64,000 bases of DNA from Oscillospiraceae bacterium (lineage in GTDB: Bacteria; Bacillota; Clostridia; Oscillospirales; CAG-272): assembly GCA_015064505.1 (NCBI GenBank), contig SVSB01000004.1, positions 1 through 64,000 of the forward strand. The letters run 5' to 3'. Below the pieces are notes generated by a model. The model searched no databases. It was not told the origin of the DNA and saw only the letters and a program-made list of their open reading frames with translations. Positions 42,179 to 51,349 of the stretch are shown piece after piece. Made by a program: the position numbers and the translations under genes. The number at the start of each line of letters is the position of its first letter. The first letter of the stretch is position 1.

Positions 42179-43972
42179 ATGGCAAATTTACTTTCAGAAA
42201 ACGATAAGAGGACGTGCCGTTGCGGCGAGCTTACCGAAAACGATATCGGCAAGACCGTGACGGTCATGGGTTGGACCCAGCGCCAGCGCGACCTGGGACA
42301 GCTTATATTCATCGATCTCCGCGACCGCAGCGGAATCATCCAGCTTTCCTTTGACAAGAATACCGACGAAAAGAGCTTTGAGACCGCGTACGGAGTAAGA
42401 TCCGAGACGGTGCTTATGGCAAAGGGCGTTGTGCGCAGCAGAGGAGAGGGCGCCATCAACCGCAAGATACCTACCGGTGCTATCGAGGTTGCGGTTAAGG
42501 AGCTTACGGTTCTTTCCCGTTCCGAGACGCCTCCCTTTGAGATCGTGGAGAACAGCCAGGTGCGCCCCGAGCTCCGTATGCGTTACCGCTATCTTGACCT
42601 CCGCCGTCCCGATCTTGCGAAAAACATTATCGCAAGAAGCAAAATAGCGCAGATCACCAGAGAGTACTATATGGGTGAGGGCTTCCTTGAAATAGAAACC
42701 CCCAACCTTATCGGACCTACCCCCGAGGGCGCACGTGACTATCTTGTTCCCAGCCGCGTTCACCCCGGCAAGTTCTACGCGCTTCCCCAGTCTCCTCAGC
42801 TTTACAAGCAGCTTTTGATGGTATCGGGCTTTGACCGCTATTTCCAGCTTGCCCGTTGCTTCCGCGACGAGGACCTGCGCGTTGACCGTCAGCCCGAGTT
42901 CACCCAGATAGATACCGAGTATTCCTTCGTTACCCAGGAGGACGTTATTGCCACCACCGAGGGATACCTCAAGAAGGTATGGAAGGAATTCAGAGGCGAG
43001 GATATAGAGCTTCCCCTGCCCCGTCTTACTTATGCGGAGGCAATGGAGCGCTTTGGCTCCGATAAGCCCGACGTGCGCTTCGGCTTTGAGCTGAGGAACA
43101 TCTCCGATATCGCAGGCAAGACTTCCTTCAAGGTATTTGCAGGCTGCGTTGAGAACGGCGGAAGCGTTCGCGCCATCAACGTAAAGGGCGGCGGATCTAT
43201 GCCACGCAAGGAGATAGACGGCCTCGGCGAGTTCGTAAAGACCTACAAGGCAAAGGGTATGGCTTGGTATAAGATGAATAAGGGCGAGGTTTCCTCCTCT
43301 TACGCCAAGTTCCTTACCGAGGAAGAGAATAACGCCATCCTCAAGGCAATGGAATTTGAGGACGGCGACCTTATCTGCATCGTTGCGGATAAGGACAGCG
43401 TGGTATTTGACGCCCTGGGCGCGCTCAGATGCGAGTGCGCAAAGCGCCTGGGTCTGCTTGACCCCATGGAGACGAAGCTTCTTTGGGTAACGGACTTCCC
43501 CCTCTTTGAATACTCCGAGGAGGACGGCAGATACTATGCAAAGCACCACCCCTTCACCATGCCCAATCCCGAGGATCTGGATAAGCTGGAGAGCGACCGC
43601 GGAAACGTTCGTGCCATCGCCTACGATATCGTTATGAACGGTACCGAGATCGGCGGCGGTTCCATCAGAATCCACGATCCCGAGATCCAGCAGAGAATGT
43701 TTGCCGCCCTCGGCTTTACCCCCGAGGAGGCACAGGCAAAGTTCGGCTTCCTGCTTGATGCGTTCAAGTACGGCGTACCTCCTCACGGCGGTCTTGCCTT
43801 CGGCTTTGACAGACTTGTGACTCTGCTTCTGGGTCTTGAGGATATCCGCGACGTTATAGCCTTCCCCAAGGCGCAGAACGCTTCCGAGCTTATGACCAAG
43901 TGCCCTGCAGAAGCTGATGCAAAGGCTCTTGACGAGCTTTCCATCGCTATCACCCGCAAAGAGGAAGAGTAA
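42179..43972 (+). CDS. aspS: Aspartate--tRNA ligase
   Basis: 597 residues, the bacterial type. The N-terminal OB-fold (VMGWTQRQRDLGQLIFIDLRDRSGIIQL) is followed by class II motif 2 (FRDEDLRVDRQPEFTQIDTEYSF), a GAD insertion and motif 3 (GLAFGFDRLVTLLLG). The start at 42179 with AAAGGAAC upstream fits the family; the track ORF begins in the preceding gene. A further in-frame ATG at 42122 cannot be excluded. Discriminating versus non-discriminating activity is not decided here. Confidence 0.95.
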   Translation: MANLLSENDKRTCRCGELTENDIGKTVTVMGWTQRQRDLGQLIFIDLRDRSGIIQLSFDKNTDEKSFETAYGVRSETVLMAKGVVRSRGEGAINRKIPTGAIEVAVKELTVLSRSETPPFEIVENSQVRPELRMRYRYLDLRRPDLAKNIIARSKIAQITREYYMGEGFLEIETPNLIGPTPEGARDYLVPSRVHPGKFYALPQSPQLYKQLLMVSGFDRYFQLARCFRDEDLRVDRQPEFTQIDTEYSFVTQEDVIATTEGYLKKVWKEFRGEDIELPLPRLTYAEAMERFGSDKPDVRFGFELRNISDIAGKTSFKVFAGCVENGGSVRAINVKGGGSMPRKEIDGLGEFVKTYKAKGMAWYKMNKGEVSSSYAKFLTEEENNAILKAMEFEDGDLICIVADKDSVVFDALGALRCECAKRLGLLDPMETKLLWVTDFPLFEYSEEDGRYYAKHHPFTMPNPEDLDKLESDRGNVRAIAYDIVMNGTEIGGGSIRIHDPEIQQRMFAALGFTPEEAQAKFGFLLDAFKYGVPPHGGLAFGFDRLVTLLLGLEDIRDVIAFPKAQNASELMTKCPAEADAKALDELSIAITRKEEE

Positions 43973-43980
43973 AACGGGGT

Positions 43981-44898
43981 ATGCAGAATACTTCAACTCG
44001 CCCCTTCGGCGTTCTTCTGATAGATAAGCCGGAGAATATGACGAGCCACAATGCGGTTAACCGCGTGCGCAGGCTGTATAACACCCGCGAGGTGGGTCAT
44101 ACGGGCACCCTTGACCCTATGGCAACGGGACTTCTCGTTTTGCTGGTGGGCAGAGCAGTGAAGGCATCGGAGTATTTTTCCGAGGGCGATAAGGGATACG
44201 AAGCCCGTATGCGCCTCGGTATGATAAGCGACACGGAGGATATATGGGGGCAGACGGAGAAAACCGCCGCCCCCATCCCCGCGAGGGAAAGGGTGCTTGA
44301 ATGCGCACGATCCTTTTGCGGAGATATCCTTCAGGTGCCTCCCATGTACAGCGCTCTCAAAAGAGACGGGCAAAAGCTCGTTGATCTTGCAAGAAGCGGC
44401 AAGACGGTGGAGCGTGAGCCCCGCCCGGTCACCGTATATTCCCTTGAGGCGGATGCAATATCCGACGAGGAATACAGCCTGAGTATATCCTGCTCCAAGG
44501 GCACGTATATACGCACCCTTTGCGCGGATATAGGTGCCGCACTCGGATGCGGAGGGGTAATGAGCGCACTGAGGCGCACCGCCGCCTGCGGTTTTTCCGT
44601 TGAGAAGGCTCACACCTTTGATGAGCTGGAGCAGATGACGGAAGAGGAACGGGACGCGTTGCTTCTGCCAACGGAGGCGGCGTTTTCCCATCTGCCGCGG
44701 GTATATCTTACGGAGTTTTTTGCAACTCTTGCAAAGCGCGGTAATCAGATATATCAGCATAAGATAGGAACGGATATGCCCTTGGGCACGAGGGTATTGC
44801 TGTTCGATAAAGACGGCTTTTTTGCATTCGGTGAGGTAAAAAGCTTCCCCGAGGGAAGCGCAATAAAGCCGATAAAACAGATAAGACTTGATTTTTGA
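43981..44898 (+). CDS. truB: tRNA pseudouridine-55 synthase
   Basis: 305 residues with the TruB catalytic motif GHTGTLDPMATG (Asp at about 45), LLIDKPENMTSHNAV at the start and the RNA-contact segment CSKGTYIRTLCADIGAALG. It modifies U55 of the T-arm. A small PUA-like C-terminus is present. It lies eight bases after aspS with an ACGGGGT site. Confidence 0.93.
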   Translation: MQNTSTRPFGVLLIDKPENMTSHNAVNRVRRLYNTREVGHTGTLDPMATGLLVLLVGRAVKASEYFSEGDKGYEARMRLGMISDTEDIWGQTEKTAAPIPARERVLECARSFCGDILQVPPMYSALKRDGQKLVDLARSGKTVEREPRPVTVYSLEADAISDEEYSLSISCSKGTYIRTLCADIGAALGCGGVMSALRRTAACGFSVEKAHTFDELEQMTEEERDALLLPTEAAFSHLPRVYLTEFFATLAKRGNQIYQHKIGTDMPLGTRVLLFDKDGFFAFGEVKSFPEGSAIKPIKQIRLDF

Positions 44899-44905
44899 GG
44901 TGGAT

Positions 44906-45712
44906 ATGTTCAGACCTGTACGGGCAGAAAACGGAGTTGTATTCTACCGAAGCGATATGCTTGGGGAGGTCATACACGGCTTTTCCGCCCGTATAGGCGG
45001 AGTATCCCGATTGACGCACACCGCCTGCCTCAATCTTGCCTTTGGGCGCGGAGATGAGGATGAAACGGTGTTAAAAAACACGGAGCTGTTTGCTGATGCC
45101 GTTGGCTTTGATGCAAAACGGCTCGTTTCCGTACCCCAGATACATTCCTCAAGGATATTCACCGTTACGGAGGATATGCTCGGAGAGGGAGTCTACAGAA
45201 AAGCCACTGCTGAGGGGGACGGATATATTATTACGGAGCGGGGAATGTTTGCGGCGGTAAAGACCGCAGACTGCGTTCCCGTACTGCTTTACGATCCCGC
45301 AGAAAAAATATGCGCCGCCGTTCACGCGGGCTGGCGCGGCACCTTCGCTCTCATTGCCGCAGGGGCAGTGGGGCGAATGAAGGAGCTTGGCTGTAAGGCG
45401 GATAATATCCGCGTTGCCATCGGTCCCGCCATCGTAGGTGCTTGCTACGAGGTTGGCAAAGAGGTGGCGGATGCCGCCATAGGGGCTCTCGGAGAAAAGG
45501 CAGAGCACGTGCTCGTGCGCGGCAGATCGGAGGGAAAATACCTCTGCGATCTGAAAACCGCCAACAGCATCATCCTTTGCAACGCGGGAGTTAAAAAAGA
45601 AAATATCGACGTTTGCGGCCTTTGCACCCATTGCGAGAGGGAAACCTTCTATTCCCATCGCGCAAGCGGAGGCGTGCGGGGCACTATGATGTCTGTTATA
45701 GGTATGAAATAA
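44906..45712 (+). CDS. pgeF: PgeF/YfiH-family multicopper-oxidase-like purine/peptidoglycan editing protein
   Basis: 268 residues. Family motifs are TADCVPVLLYD, AAVHAGWRGT and CGLCTHCE with RASGGVRGT near the end; Cys and His residues form the zinc or copper site. Formerly called polyphenol oxidase or laccase domain protein; homologues edit peptidoglycan precursors or act on purine nucleosides. The start at 44906 has GAGGTGG upstream; the track start is a TTG within truB. It overlaps the next start by one base (TAATG). Confidence 0.88.
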   Translation: MFRPVRAENGVVFYRSDMLGEVIHGFSARIGGVSRLTHTACLNLAFGRGDEDETVLKNTELFADAVGFDAKRLVSVPQIHSSRIFTVTEDMLGEGVYRKATAEGDGYIITERGMFAAVKTADCVPVLLYDPAEKICAAVHAGWRGTFALIAAGAVGRMKELGCKADNIRVAIGPAIVGACYEVGKEVADAAIGALGEKAEHVLVRGRSEGKYLCDLKTANSIILCNAGVKKENIDVCGLCTHCERETFYSHRASGGVRGTMMSVIGMK

Positions 45713-46209
45713 TGAAAGAGATCACCTGCTGTTTTACGGGGCATCGGCATATTGCCGCAGAGGATATATCGCCCCTGAAGGAGCTTTTGCGGTGCGAGGT
45801 GGAAAAACGGTACGCATCGGGCAAAAGAGTATTCTGCGCGGGCGGCGCGCTCGGCTTTGATACTCTTGCGGCGGAGGCGGTCCTTGCGCTGAAGGAAAAG
45901 CATGGGAACGTAAAGCTGCTACTGTTTTTGCCCTATAAGGATCAGGCAAAGGCGTGGTGTGAGGCGGACAGGCTTAAATACGAAAAGATACTTAAAGAGG
46001 CGGACGGCGTAAGCTATGCGTCGTCCGAATACGTTTCCCAGTGTATGTTCACCCGCAACCGTCAGCTTTGCGATGCATCGTCCGTATGTATCGCGTTTCT
46101 TGACCGTGCCTCGGGAGGCACCTTTTACACGGTAAAATACGCCCGTCAGAACGGGCTTGAGATAGTAAATCTTGCAAAGAAGCTCAGAGGTATAGACGAT
46201 GAAAATTAA
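45712..46209 (+). CDS. SLOG-family (DUF1273-like) nucleotide-binding protein
   Basis: 165 residues with a Rossmann-like SLOG fold: TCCFTGHRHIA at the start, CAGGALGFDTLAAEAVLAL as the glycine-rich nucleotide loop, and MFTRNRQLCDASSVCIAFLDRASGGTFYTVKYA in the second half. This matches the YpsA/DUF1273 group, whose ligand is uncertain. The start codon overlaps the preceding stop, implying translational coupling to pgeF. Start at 45712 chosen on homology; the track ORF is longer but runs into pgeF. Confidence 0.8.
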   Translation: MKEITCCFTGHRHIAAEDISPLKELLRCEVEKRYASGKRVFCAGGALGFDTLAAEAVLALKEKHGNVKLLLFLPYKDQAKAWCEADRLKYEKILKEADGVSYASSEYVSQCMFTRNRQLCDASSVCIAFLDRASGGTFYTVKYARQNGLEIVNLAKKLRGIDDEN

Positions 46210-47020
46210 AAGAATGACATTGATATGCTTGATCATTTCCGCCTTTGGCGGTATTGCGGGGGCAATATTCAGAACCGTTGCCCTGCTTAATAATTACGAC
46301 TCCGCAAGCGGTCATTTTATGATAGGAGATCCTCAGCCCGTTCTGGGGCTCAGCTGGGCGTTCCCCGTTATCTGCGTGCTTGCTGTTTGCGCTCTGTGCA
46401 TCGTTTGCCGCAAGCGTCTTAAAGAAAAAAGAATCATCCACGGCATTGACTATACCGTAGGAGCTTTTGCCGCCGCGATGACGTCGCTTATCGTGTTTTT
46501 TGAGTCCGTTTCCTCTATTGCGGCAGGCTCTGCCTTCAGCCGCGGTCTGGAGATGGGGATTGCGGTTTTTGCCGTTCTCTCCTGCGTTACGGTTCTTGCG
46601 GGCGCTCTTATTCCCGCTAAGGGAGTCAATCTTTTGCGTGCCGGCGTTTCGCTTACCCCCGCGCTGTTCATTATGCTGCCCGGCTTCAGAGCGTATTTCG
46701 ATCCCGAGCTCGTAATGAACTGCCCGAACAAAAACGTTTACATTATTGCCGCGTGCTTTGCCGCACTTTCCGTTATTTCGGAATGCAGATTCAACACCGC
46801 TGAGCCAAAGCCTCTGTGGTTCGTTATCTGCTGCTGCGGTGCCGTAAGCTTCGGTCTCCTTTGCGCTATCCCCGATCTTATCTATCTTGCGGCAAACAAG
46901 ACGTCTCTGCTGAGAGGCTGGGGAGCCGATGCTTCCATCTTCGGCTTCGCGGTATTCTCCGCTTTGCGTCTCATATCTGTCAGAAACGGTGCAAAAAGAT
47001 TAAAGAAGGCTGACGAGTGA
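46199..47020 (+). CDS. Polytopic membrane protein of unknown function
   Basis: 273 residues, about seven hydrophobic segments distributed over the length, short loops and a basic C-terminal tail (RNGAKRLKKADE). No family recognised. It overlaps the SLOG gene by 11 bases and the polA start by one base, so it is embedded in the operon; a role in DNA metabolism or membrane physiology cannot be told apart. Confidence 0.6.
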   Translation: MKIKRMTLICLIISAFGGIAGAIFRTVALLNNYDSASGHFMIGDPQPVLGLSWAFPVICVLAVCALCIVCRKRLKEKRIIHGIDYTVGAFAAAMTSLIVFFESVSSIAAGSAFSRGLEMGIAVFAVLSCVTVLAGALIPAKGVNLLRAGVSLTPALFIMLPGFRAYFDPELVMNCPNKNVYIIAACFAALSVISECRFNTAEPKPLWFVICCCGAVSFGLLCAIPDLIYLAANKTSLLRGWGADASIFGFAVFSALRLISVRNGAKRLKKADE

Positions 47021-49512
47021 TGAAAAAACTGCTTGTTATCGATGCAAACAGCATACTTAACCGTGCCTTTTACGGTATATCTCCTCTTACCTCGCCGTCG
47101 GGCATACCCACTAACGCAGTGTACGGAATGATAAACACCGTAATGGCACAGCTGGATGCTCTTTCTCCCGATATGTGTGCCGCCGCCTTCGACGTGAAGG
47201 CCCCCACCTTCCGCCATAATATGTACGGCGAGTATAAGGCCGGAAGAAAACCAACGCCACCGGAGCTTCTTGCCCAGTTCCCAATAGCAAAGGACTGCCT
47301 TTCCGCCATGGGAGTATATGTTGCGGAAAAGGCGGGCTTCGAGGCCGACGATATTCTCGGTACTCTTGCGGCAGAGGCTACGGCAAAGAATGTTCGCGTG
47401 TACCTGCTGACGGGCGACAGAGACAGCCTGCAGCTTATTGATGAAAACGTTACCGTGCTTCTTTCGGGAAACAAGGAAACGGCGGTAATGACGCCCGAAG
47501 CGTTCAAGGAAAAATACGGTGTGCCCGCAGAAAATTACGTTTACTGCAAGGCGCTGATGGGAGACAGCTCCGATAATATTCCCGGAGTGCCCGGCATCGG
47601 TGAAAAGACCGCATTCAAGCTTATCGGCGAATACGGCGATCTTGATACGCTTTATAAGGCGCTTCCCGAGGCGGCTATCCCCGCGGGGCAGAAAAACAAG
47701 CTTGAGACGGGAAGGGAGCTTGCCTATCTTTCCCTTGAGCTTGCCACCATAAAAAGAGATGCGGAGCTTGGCTTCGGCATCGCGGAAATCGAAGAGGTAA
47801 AGCGCGATAACGCACGGCTTGCCTCCATCTTCTCCGAGCTTGGCTTTGCAAAGCTTACGGAGCGCCTTGACGTGAAGTCCGAGCGCCCCGAAAACATTGC
47901 GCCCGCTGAGGCAAAGACAGTTACGGCGGCGGAGCTTTTTGCGGCAACCGAGAAAAAAACGGCGGTCTTTACATTCCTTGAGGACGGCGGTATTGCCGTT
48001 GGCTGTGATGGGAGCTACTATTTGCTTTCCCCTGAGGAAGCTAAGAACGCAGACGGATTTTTCGGCGGCGGCGTGCAGCTTGTGTGCCACGATCTGAAAA
48101 GCTGTTGCCACAAGGCGGGAAGGATCGTGCACGGCTGTGTGTTCGATACCATGCTTGCGGATTATCTGCTGGATCCCGGTACCTCGGATCACGGCGTTGA
48201 CGCGGTATTTGCAAAGCACCCCGAAAAAGCCGATTGCGTGCTTAAATATTTGGAGCTGCTCCAAAAAAAGCAAAGAGCGCTTCTTGAGGAGAACGGGGAG
48301 CTTTCCCTGCTTTCCGATATAGAGATCCCCGTTGCCGAGATCCTTTACACAATGGAAAAGCACGGCTTCCTCGTGGACGTAGAGGGACTTGAGCGCTTTG
48401 GAAATATGCTTATGCTTCTTGCAAAGGAGCTTGAGGAGCGGATATTTTTCTTGGCGAACAGAGAGTTCAATATAAACTCCCCAAAGCAGCTGGGCACGGT
48501 GCTCTTTGAAGAGATGGGGCTTAAGGCTCCCAAAAAGACCAAAAACGGTTACTCCACTGCGTCGGACGTGCTGAACAAGATTTCGGATCACGAGATAGTT
48601 TCTCTGGTTCTGGAGTACCGCCACGTAACCAAGCTTAATTCCACCTTCGTTGCGGGGCTTGTGAACGCCGCAGACGGTGAGGGCAGGGTTCACTCCACCT
48701 TCCACCAGAGCGTTACCGCCACGGGCAGACTTTCCTCCACGGATCCCAATCTGCAGAATATTCCCATAAGGACGGAGCTTGGAAGGGAGCTGCGCAAGTT
48801 CTTTATTCCGAAGAAAGGCTATCTGCTTGCCGATGCGGACTATTCACAGATCGAGCTTCGCGTGCTTGCCCACGTAAGCGGCGATGAGAATATGCGCAAC
48901 GCATTCGTAAACGGCGAGGACATCCACACCTCCACGGCTTCTGCCGTGTTCGGCGTGCCGGAGGAGCTGGTGACCTCCGAGCTTCGCAAGCGGGCAAAGG
49001 CAGTGAACTTCGGTATCGTTTACGGCATAGGAGATTTTTCGCTTGCGGAGGATCTGCATATTTCCCGCAGAGAAGCGAGAGAGTATATAAACAGCTATCT
49101 GGAAAGATACCCCGGCGTGCACGAATATCTCCGCAGAATTGTGGAGGAGGCCAAAGAAAATGGCTGTGTCAGCACCGTATTCGGCAGGCGCAGAAAGATA
49201 CCCGAGCTTCAGTCAAGCAACAAGAATCTGCAGGCGTTCGGCGAGCGCGTGGCAATGAACAGCCCCATTCAGGGAAGTGCCGCAGATATAATAAAGATAG
49301 CTATGATAAACGTCTATCGCCGTCTTGCAAGGGAGCTGCCCGAGGCAAGACTCGTATTGCAGGTGCACGACGAGCTGCTTGTGGAGGCGCCCGCAGATAA
49401 AATAGAAGAAGCCGCCCGTATACTGAGGGAGGAGATGGCAAATGCAGTAAGCCTTGCCGTGCCTCTGCCCGCAGATTGCGGAACGGGCGAGAATTGGTTC
49501 GTTTGCCATTGA
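47020..49512 (+). CDS. polA: DNA polymerase I
   Basis: 830 residues. The N-terminal 5'-3' exonuclease (LLVIDANSILNRAFYGI, EADDILGTLA, LMGDSSDNIPGVPGIGEKTA) is followed by a middle domain. The latter lacks the first DxE of the 3'-5' exonuclease (TAVFTFLEDGG), so proofreading is probably absent. The polymerase domain has motif A DADYSQIELRVLAH, motif B KAVNFGIVYG and motif C QVHDELLVEAP. The ATG at 47020 overlaps the preceding stop (TGATG); GTG at 47017 is an alternative. Repair and Okazaki fragment processing are the family role. Confidence 0.95.
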   Translation: MKKLLVIDANSILNRAFYGISPLTSPSGIPTNAVYGMINTVMAQLDALSPDMCAAAFDVKAPTFRHNMYGEYKAGRKPTPPELLAQFPIAKDCLSAMGVYVAEKAGFEADDILGTLAAEATAKNVRVYLLTGDRDSLQLIDENVTVLLSGNKETAVMTPEAFKEKYGVPAENYVYCKALMGDSSDNIPGVPGIGEKTAFKLIGEYGDLDTLYKALPEAAIPAGQKNKLETGRELAYLSLELATIKRDAELGFGIAEIEEVKRDNARLASIFSELGFAKLTERLDVKSERPENIAPAEAKTVTAAELFAATEKKTAVFTFLEDGGIAVGCDGSYYLLSPEEAKNADGFFGGGVQLVCHDLKSCCHKAGRIVHGCVFDTMLADYLLDPGTSDHGVDAVFAKHPEKADCVLKYLELLQKKQRALLEENGELSLLSDIEIPVAEILYTMEKHGFLVDVEGLERFGNMLMLLAKELEERIFFLANREFNINSPKQLGTVLFEEMGLKAPKKTKNGYSTASDVLNKISDHEIVSLVLEYRHVTKLNSTFVAGLVNAADGEGRVHSTFHQSVTATGRLSSTDPNLQNIPIRTELGRELRKFFIPKKGYLLADADYSQIELRVLAHVSGDENMRNAFVNGEDIHTSTASAVFGVPEELVTSELRKRAKAVNFGIVYGIGDFSLAEDLHISRREAREYINSYLERYPGVHEYLRRIVEEAKENGCVSTVFGRRRKIPELQSSNKNLQAFGERVAMNSPIQGSAADIIKIAMINVYRRLARELPEARLVLQVHDELLVEAPADKIEEAARILREEMANAVSLAVPLPADCGTGENWFVCH

Positions 49513-49519
49513 GGTGAGT

Positions 49520-50116
49520 ATGGGAAAGATATTAAAAACGGTTCTTGTTACGGGAATATTCCTTTTCTGCGGAATGTTCATTCTTCGCATCGGTCTTTCG
49601 GATTACTATCCTGCCGCCGCCAAGGAAGTGCTTGTAAACGACGCGCTCAGCGCGGCGTATTCCGAGGACGGCAGTGCTCCGCAGGCGTTTACTCAGGATC
49701 CCGTAACGCCCTACGATAACAAGGACAGGGCGCATTTCTTCTTTAAATTCCTTGTGGTGGTGCCCGAGGCAAAGCAGCTTCAGCTTACTCTCAGGTATAA
49801 CGACAGCACCCTTGAGGATATACAGAACGATCTTAAGCTTGATAAGCTGCCTGAGGGCGACGACGAGGGCTTTTCCTTCTATCTCCGTGATGCAAACGGA
49901 AAGCTTTATCCCCTTTCCGACGCATCCTACGAGCATTTTATGATATATAACTACCGCCGTCTGGTGTTTGATAACGTGGATACCACCGCAACGGGAATGC
50001 TTTATCTGGACGTTTACTTCGGAGAAGCAGACCCCGAAACGGACGTGCCCTACGGCAGTATGCTTATATTCGTACCCGAAAAATCAGTTAAAAATTACGA
50101 GCTTCCCGTTAAATAA
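49520..50116 (+). CDS. Membrane-anchored extracytoplasmic protein of unknown function
   Basis: 198 residues: one N-terminal hydrophobic helix (TVLVTGIFLFCGMFILRIGL, about 7-26), then a beta-rich domain with AKQLQLTLRYNDSTLEDIQNDL and MLYLDVYFGEADPE. I do not recognise the family. GAGGTGAGT precedes the start at 49520, seven bases after polA; the track ORF starts earlier inside polA. It follows polA and precedes an aminotransferase in the same direction. Confidence 0.6.
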   Translation: MGKILKTVLVTGIFLFCGMFILRIGLSDYYPAAAKEVLVNDALSAAYSEDGSAPQAFTQDPVTPYDNKDRAHFFFKFLVVVPEAKQLQLTLRYNDSTLEDIQNDLKLDKLPEGDDEGFSFYLRDANGKLYPLSDASYEHFMIYNYRRLVFDNVDTTATGMLYLDVYFGEADPETDVPYGSMLIFVPEKSVKNYELPVK

Positions 50117-50137
50117 GGAGCTGAAAAGAGGAACGTT

Positions 50138-51334
50138 ATGAATTACAATTTTTCCGATAAGATCAAAAGTCTTAAACCCTCTGCAATAAGAGAGATGTTC
50201 AAATCTCTCGTGGACCCGGAGGTCATCTCCTTCGCCGCGGGAAATCCTGCGCCCGAGTCCTTCCCCGTGGAGGAGCTTGCGCGCCTTTCTGCCGATATTT
50301 ATAAGAACAGCGCGGTTCCTGCCCTGCAGTACAGCATGACCGAGGGCTACGCGCCTCTCCGTGCCGCTATCACAAAGCGCCAGGGCGAGCGCTTCGGCGT
50401 TGTTTCGGAGGACGACGATACCCTCGTCGTCAGCGGCGGTAATCAGGGAATCGAGCTTGCCGCAAAGATCTTCACAAACGAGGGCGACGTTGTTATCTGC
50501 GAGGAGCCTACCTTTATCGGCGCTCTGAACGCATTCCGATCCTGCGGTGCCCGTACCGTCGGCGTAAAGCTTCACGACGACGGCATAGATCCCGATGAGC
50601 TTGATAAGACCCTCACCGCAACTCCCAACGCAAAGATGATATATCTTATCCCAACCTTCCACAACCCCTGCGGCACGTCTACTTCTCTTGAAAAGAGAAA
50701 GGCTATCCTTGAGGTGGCAAAGAAGCACGGCGTTGTGATCTTTGAGGACAACCCCTACGGAGAGCTTCGCTTTGAGGGCGAGGATATTCCCACGCTGAAG
50801 TCTCTTGATAAGGACGGCATAGTTATTTATTGCTCCTCCTTCTCAAAGATCCTTTCCGCAGGTATGCGCGTTGGCTTCGTTATTACAAATAAGGAAATAA
50901 TCGCAAAGATGACCGTTGCAAAGCAGAGCGAGGACGTACACACCAATATCTTCTTCCAGATGCTGTGCTATAAGTATATGACCGAGTGTGATCTTGACGC
51001 CCACATTGAAAAGATACGCGGCATTTATAAGCACAAGACTTCCCTTATGCTTTCCGCGCTTGACGCAAATATGCCCGATTGCATCAGTTACACACGTCCC
51101 CAGGGCGGTCTGTTCATCTGGTGCCGTCTGCCTGAGGGAGTAACTGATTGCTCCGATTACATAAAGGCCTGCATGGCAAATAAGGTTGCGGTGGTTCCCG
51201 GTTCCACCTTCAACTGCGATCCCTCCAAGCCTTCAAACGGGTTCCGCCTTAATTACTCCACCCCCTCCGACGAGCAGATAATTCTGGGCGTTGAGCGCAT
51301 ATCAAAGGCGGCAAAAGAAATGTTCTGCCGCTGA
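50138..51334 (+). CDS. PLP-dependent aminotransferase, class I/II (2-aminoadipate aminotransferase-like)
   Basis: 398 residues, fold type I. The N-terminal substrate-binding motif ISFAAGNPAPESFP, the turn LQYSMTEGYAPLR, the PLP-binding EDNPYGELRF and the Lys-bearing SSFSKILSAGMRVGF define the group often annotated as LysN/2-aminoadipate or MocR-type aminotransferase. There is no N-terminal DNA-binding domain, so it is an enzyme and not a MocR regulator. The amino donor and acceptor are unknown. AAGGAG and GAGGAA precede the start. Confidence 0.88.
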   Translation: MNYNFSDKIKSLKPSAIREMFKSLVDPEVISFAAGNPAPESFPVEELARLSADIYKNSAVPALQYSMTEGYAPLRAAITKRQGERFGVVSEDDDTLVVSGGNQGIELAAKIFTNEGDVVICEEPTFIGALNAFRSCGARTVGVKLHDDGIDPDELDKTLTATPNAKMIYLIPTFHNPCGTSTSLEKRKAILEVAKKHGVVIFEDNPYGELRFEGEDIPTLKSLDKDGIVIYCSSFSKILSAGMRVGFVITNKEIIAKMTVAKQSEDVHTNIFFQMLCYKYMTECDLDAHIEKIRGIYKHKTSLMLSALDANMPDCISYTRPQGGLFIWCRLPEGVTDCSDYIKACMANKVAVVPGSTFNCDPSKPSNGFRLNYSTPSDEQIILGVERISKAAKEMFCR

Positions 51335-51349
51335 GGAAAGGAAACTGAA

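Noticed and set aside
46882-48705. 607-codon open frame antisense to polA
   Set aside because: It is a shadow caused by codon bias of the high-confidence polA gene; similar long antisense frames occur opposite aspS (42194-43996) and the Dpp binding protein (11009-12556). None has a ribosome site or known domains.
50138-51334. MocR-type transcription factor
   Set aside because: There is no N-terminal GntR-like DNA-binding domain; the protein starts directly with the aminotransferase fold.
51335-51349. Possible T-box or riboswitch before trpS
   Set aside because: Only 15 bases separate trpS from the previous gene, and no T-box sequence is seen before proS or aspS either.
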